DNA of 64,000 bases, taken from NCBI RefSeq assembly GCF_012027495.1, contig NZ_SNUK01000007.1:61785-125784 (forward strand). Reading direction: 5' to 3'. Both the position numbers and the translations under genes were made by a program. Numbering within the stretch: the first letter of the stretch is position 1; every line of letters starts with the position of its first letter. The stretch is from Thermococcus sp. JdF3. GTDB taxonomy: Archaea; Methanobacteriota_B; Thermococci; Thermococcales; Thermococcaceae. Shown one piece after another: positions 62,608 through 64,000 of this stretch. The notes under the pieces were generated by a model. It made no database searches and was not told the DNA's origin. It saw nothing but the letters and a program-made list of their open reading frames with translations.

Positions 62608-62640
62608 GTCAGACATCGATATACTATTTAGTCGTCTGAC
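62608..62640 (+). promoter_or_regulatory. Inverted repeat flanking the promoter of the chemoreceptor gene
   Basis: GTCAGAC (62608-62614) and GTCTGAC (62634-62640) are perfect inverted repeats separated by 19 bases that contain the TATA-like ATATACTATTTA. An alternative TATA, GATTTAAGTT, lies near 62577-62586. The repeat could be an operator. Confidence 0.4.
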
Positions 62641-62673
62641 GACCGTAGCAGACCACGGGGAGAGGTGGTTTCC

Positions 62674-64000
62674 ATGCAGTTTAAGAAAAAGATCATCATG
62701 ACCATGGCCACAGCCCTGGTTATCACCGTACTGATAGGCTCCCTCATTGTGATATCCTCATCGCTCATGATGAGGGACAGCATACGGACCTCCCTCGACG
62801 AGGAGCTGGGCCACAACCTCCCGAAGCTCATGGCGGAGGGCATTAAGGCCCCAATAACCGAAGAGGCAGGGATGATAGCAACGGGCTCCGCGGAGCTCGG
62901 TGCAAAGCTGTTCGACGACTACTTCGAGAAGATGCGCGTTATGGGAACCGTGGCCATAGAAGCCGTTGACGTGGCGTATTCAAACTACGACGAGAGCGAT
63001 CCGCAGTTCAAAGCGTTTCTCCTGGACCGCTTTAGGAGCGTGAAAGACCTCGACCCGAACGTTGCCTACGTCTACTTCGGCAGCACGAGCGGCGGGATGT
63101 ACATGTGGCCCGACGAACCCCTGCCCGAGGGCTACGACCCCAGACAGAGGCCCTGGTACCAGGAGGCCGTTGCCAAAAACGGTCCGGTTTGGACCGAACC
63201 CTACAAGGACGCATCAACCGGGAAGTGGATAGTCACCTACTCCGAGCCCATTTACGTTAACGGAAAGCTCGTCGGTGTCATAGGCGTTGACGTCTTCGTC
63301 TCCACCCTCATAGAGCAGTCAAAGGAAATAAAGATAGGTCAGAGTGGATACATAGCGATCATCAACCGGGACGGTACCATCATCGTGCATCCCAACGAGA
63401 GCCTGGTTCAGAACTTCAACATACACGATGACCCCAACCTCCTGCCCCTTGCGGACGAACTTGACAAAAACAGCGATAAGGGGTGGGTTGTCTACTCGTT
63501 CCAGGGCGTGGAGAAGGTCGCGGGATACAGGAGGATGAAAACCACCGGGTGGGTGGTTCTGGCCACGGTGCCGCTCCATGAGCTCACAGACCCGCTGACC
63601 CAGGCGATATCCGACACCCTCAATCAGAGCACGGAAAAGATAACCGGCTCCATCAGTGAGGTCGTTGAAGAGGGTCTAAAGACGACGATAATGGGCTCCA
63701 TCGTAGCGGTCTTCGTTGGAATCCTTATGCTGTTCCTGGGATACAAAACCCTCAATAGGACCCTCAGGCCGCTTGAGGAGCTTAGGAGTGTTGCCCAAGC
63801 CCTGGCCGAGGGAAGATTAAGCGACGTCAACAAACAACTCAACCAAATCCACTACATCGAAGACGACGAGATTGGAGCCCTCATAAAAGCCTTCGAAGCC
63901 GTAGGAAAAGACCTCGTAGGAACACTCAACACCATAGGCGAAAAACTCGAACGCCTCGCCGAAGGCGACTTAAGCAACGGACTAACCGTCGAAGCCAGAG
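62674..64000 (+). CDS. Methyl-accepting chemotaxis protein, 5' part (runs off the window)
   Basis: 442 codons are present. First membrane helix (IIMTMATALVITVLIGSLIV), a double Cache sensor (about 35-280) with DPRQRPWYQEAVAKNGPVWT and KWIVTYSEPIYVNGKLVGVI, second helix (TTIMGSIVAVFVGILMLFLG), and a HAMP domain (LNRTLRPLEELRSVAQALAE). The signalling tip is outside. GAGGTGGTTTCC precedes ATG 62674. From about 63815 codon use turns to A-ending codons (AAA, GAA, GGA, CTA), unlike the start of the gene. Confidence 0.9.
   Translation, partial: MQFKKKIIMTMATALVITVLIGSLIVISSSLMMRDSIRTSLDEELGHNLPKLMAEGIKAPITEEAGMIATGSAELGAKLFDDYFEKMRVMGTVAIEAVDVAYSNYDESDPQFKAFLLDRFRSVKDLDPNVAYVYFGSTSGGMYMWPDEPLPEGYDPRQRPWYQEAVAKNGPVWTEPYKDASTGKWIVTYSEPIYVNGKLVGVIGVDVFVSTLIEQSKEIKIGQSGYIAIINRDGTIIVHPNESLVQNFNIHDDPNLLPLADELDKNSDKGWVVYSFQGVEKVAGYRRMKTTGWVVLATVPLHELTDPLTQAISDTLNQSTEKITGSISEVVEEGLKTTIMGSIVAVFVGILMLFLGYKTLNRTLRPLEELRSVAQALAEGRLSDVNKQLNQIHYIEDDEIGALIKAFEAVGKDLVGTLNTIGEKLERLAEGDLSNGLTVEAR

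Noticed and set aside
1..64000. CRISPR arrays, insertion sequences, rRNA genes, replication origin
   Set aside because: No regularly spaced repeats, transposase frames, rRNA sequence, or ORB-like clusters with an Orc1/Cdc6 gene were seen on reading the window.

Overview
The window looks like a chromosome segment of a hyperthermophilic euryarchaeon of the order Thermococcales, most likely the genus Thermococcus. Evidence: a shared-gamma VOR/POR 2-ketoacid:ferredoxin oxidoreductase locus, glyceraldehyde-3-phosphate:ferredoxin oxidoreductase, archaeal FBP aldolase/phosphatase, TFE, archaeal NAC, archaeosine synthase, pantoate kinase, an ATP-dependent DNA ligase, a tetraether-synthase-like radical SAM enzyme, archaeal TATA boxes with short leaders, GGTGA-type ribosome binding sites, and frequent GTG/TTG starts. 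Genes are densely packed, often with 1-4 base overlaps (operons) or overlapping convergent 3' ends. No rRNA, CRISPR array, insertion sequence or integrase was seen.

Layout. 0-5 kb: NAC, a carboxymuconolactone-decarboxylase-like protein, a HEAT-repeat protein, HflX GTPase, a PiT phosphate transporter. 5.3-11 kb: porG-vorDAB-porDAB, with a second promoter-like element in front of porD. 11.1-15.5 kb: a mobA-like gene split by one extra G, then an FmdE-family protein overlapping a three-gene BtuFCD-type ABC importer, probably a metal/oxyanion module. 15.5-26.5 kb: Mrp ATPase, a membrane protein, tfe with DUF2110, a PfkB kinase, a four-Cys regulator, acylphosphatase, cutA, DUF99, a probable free-standing C/D box sRNA, tandem-Usp protein, gcvT, a DMT transporter, tRNA-Gly(CCC), two methyltransferases. 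27.4-33.1 kb: a tightly overlapped seven-gene operon of unknown function (small secreted peptide, two paralogous anchored proteins, PEGA-repeat protein, ABC-2 exporter parts). 33-42 kb: DUF2079 membrane protein, archaeosine synthase, coiled-coil protein, ClpP-class membrane protease, carbamate kinase, a CrtI-like oxidoreductase. 42-44.5 kb: an AT-richer insert with a doubly frameshifted secreted-protein gene and a secreted alpha/alpha-toroid protein. 44.7-48 kb: gor and fbp, the glycolytic and gluconeogenic enzymes, each with a TGM-like operator on opposite sides of its TATA box. 48-57 kb: intron-containing tRNA-Trp(CCA) with a C/D guide in the intron, DUF835 protein, Lrp regulator, RNA m5U methyltransferase, small HTH plus MinD-like ATPase, pyrE, PrsW-like protease, DNA ligase, HEPN-MNT pair, pantoate kinase. 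57-64 kb: NhaC antiporter, family 4 uracil-DNA glycosylase, the Tes-like radical SAM enzyme with a small partner, and the 5' part of a chemoreceptor running off the window.

How the genes work together. POR/VOR and GAPOR feed electrons from pyruvate, branched 2-ketoacid and glyceraldehyde-3-phosphate oxidation to ferredoxin. gor and fbp appear to be switched oppositely by one regulator (Tgr/TrmBL1) through operator position. Several genes serve RNA modification: ArcS, m5U methyltransferase, SPOUT protein and two C/D guide RNAs. The least explained regions are the 27.4-33.1 kb exporter/surface operon and the 42.2-44.5 kb secreted pair.
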